The notes beneath the pieces are model-generated. The model was given only the letters and a program-made list of their open reading frames with translations, searched no databases and was not told the DNA's origin. 47,233 bases of DNA, from the IMG/VR virus record IMGVR_UViG_3300033144_002037, positions 1 to 47,233 of that record; one strand, written 5' to 3'. Shown in pieces: positions 46,595-47,233 of the stretch. Both the position numbers and the translations under genes were made by a program. Source of the stretch: a virus. Position 1 is the first letter of the stretch. Every line of letters starts with the position of its first letter.

Positions 46595-46822
46595 AATTCA
46601 ATTATTCAATAGTAGTACAATTGAAACCATCCCCCATGCGAACATTTCTGTTTCCGAGTTATTCTCTGCTCGAAGTGTTTAATTGTTGGTAGAGTTAAAA
46701 AAAAAAAATTTTCTAAAGACAAAACATTCAAAACCTAAACATTTTAAACCGAGAAAGTTTCGTGTTTGAAAATTTCCGTGGGTGGGACCATTCCAATTGT
46801 ACTACTATTGAGTAATTGAATT
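46595..46822. repeat. 32-nt inverted repeat around an A/T-rich core
   Basis: Arms 46595-46626 and 46791-46822 are complementary at 30 of 32 positions (core CAATAGTAGTACAATTG). The 164-bp spacer includes an A12-T4 run (about 46697-46713) and A/T-rich sequence. This could extrude as a cruciform and is a good candidate for a replication origin or single-strand initiation site. Confidence 0.65.
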
Positions 46823-46839
46823 GTTGATTTGTCGTAGTG

Positions 46840-46965
46840 TTTGATGGTCGAACAGTCCAGATGTTGGATGGTTCAATACCTGGATGGTTCGATAGTGGGA
46901 AGGTTCAATGGTTAAACACTTCGATGGTTGAAATGTTTTAATGGTTGAACCATTCTCGGTGGCAA
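46840..46965. repeat. Cluster of GATGGTTCAA-like direct repeats
   Basis: At least six variants (GATGGTCGAA, GATGGTTCAA, GATGGTTCGA, GAAGGTTCAA, GATGGTTGAA, AATGGTTGAA) at irregular 15-30 bp spacing next to the inverted repeat. Candidate initiator iterons. Confidence 0.5.
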
Positions 46966-47086
46966 TGGTCCCGGAACCTAACTGTTCTGGTGCTGGATAG
47001 TTTTATTTCTGAAGTGTTCTGAAATTGACGCTTGGGGGGTTCGGGCTGTCGGCCCGGGGGTAAAAGACCTCAAAGAATAGACGAGT

Positions 47087-47233
47087 GATTTTTGTGAACT
47101 TTGCCCTACGTAAGAAACCCTACATTGAGAGGGGATAGTGTTATCTCTGGAGGCGGGTGTGGGTGTTATCTCTGGAGGTCGGTATTATCTCTGGAAGTGG
47201 GTATTATCTCTGGAGGTGGATGTTATCTCTGGT
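47087..47233. repeat. Terminal direct repeat, right copy, with 19-bp iterons
   Basis: This matches the window start as described for the left copy, then carries five copies of TTATCTCTGG at 47141, 47166, 47185, 47204 and 47223. The last four are spaced exactly 19 bp apart. The left end has two copies (69-78 and 116-125). Regular short direct repeats like these are typical of initiator-protein iterons or of packaging and termination sites. Which applies is not determined. Confidence 0.75.

Larger units (their letters stand above)
46165..47086. other. Right non-coding control/origin region
   Basis: No coding frame is supported over about 900 bp. It holds a leftward promoter (46222-46250), N6-spaced relatives of the palindrome (46358-46375, 46380-46397, 46443-46460), one N5 copy (46502-46518), a duplicated 16-bp palindrome (46541-46574), a 32-nt inverted repeat around an A/T-rich spacer (46595-46626 and 46791-46822) and clustered GATGGTTCAA-like repeats (about 46840-46965). 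This looks like a replication origin and early control region. Confidence 0.65.

Overview
The window reads as a nearly complete tailed-phage genome of about 47 kb. It carries a small and a large terminase, portal, scaffold, HK97-like capsid protein, head-tail adaptor, a tail hub/nozzle and three large proteins of the internal/ejection type. No tape-measure, sheath, tail-tube or baseplate gene is recognisable, so a podovirus-like virion is the best reading. There is no integrase, RNA polymerase, tRNA or bacterial housekeeping gene. Most genes have AAGGAG-type ribosome binding sites, so the host is a bacterium, which I cannot name. The two ends of the window share an imperfect direct repeat (1-81 and 47087-47153), so the molecule is circular or terminally redundant.

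Layout. Two divergent gene blocks leave a roughly 1.4-kb non-coding control region that spans the window ends (46165-47233 plus 1-375). Rightward (376-28924) is the packaging and virion block: a polyvalent ADP-ribosyltransferase-like protein, terminases, a cluster of fibre and appendage proteins with internal repeats, small membrane proteins that may serve lysis, portal, scaffold, capsid, connector proteins, a beta-propeller-like tail protein and internal virion proteins. Leftward (46164 down to 28896) is the early/replication block: many small zinc-binding or basic proteins, an SprT-like metallopeptidase, a nucleotidyltransferase, a Cas4-like nuclease, a Sak4-like ATPase, an OB-fold ssDNA-binding candidate, an Acb2-like anti-CBASS protein with an HNH homing endonuclease beside it, a ParB-HTH-DNA methyltransferase fusion, a uracil-DNA-glycosylase/DNA polymerase I fusion and a DUF3987-type helicase/primase candidate. 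The two blocks converge and overlap by 29 bp near 28.9 kb. Genes are tightly packed, with many ATGA, GTGA or TAATG junctions.

Non-coding biology is the most unusual part. A palindrome, GGTTCATNNNATGAACC, often extended by GATTGAG-like flanks, occurs at about 16 sites across the genome, between genes and inside them, with looser and wider-spaced versions in the control region. Between two leftward genes (42196-42393) lies a GC-rich, multi-helix RNA candidate. Its main hairpin loop on the leftward transcript is complementary to the phage's own Shine-Dalgarno sequences, and one of its segments can pair with either of two partners. The control region also holds a 32-nt near-perfect inverted repeat around an A/T-rich stretch, clustered GATGGTTCAA-like repeats, 19-bp iterons and a G-quadruplex-capable tract; together these look like a replication origin or terminus. 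Functions here are read from motifs by eye; no database search was run.
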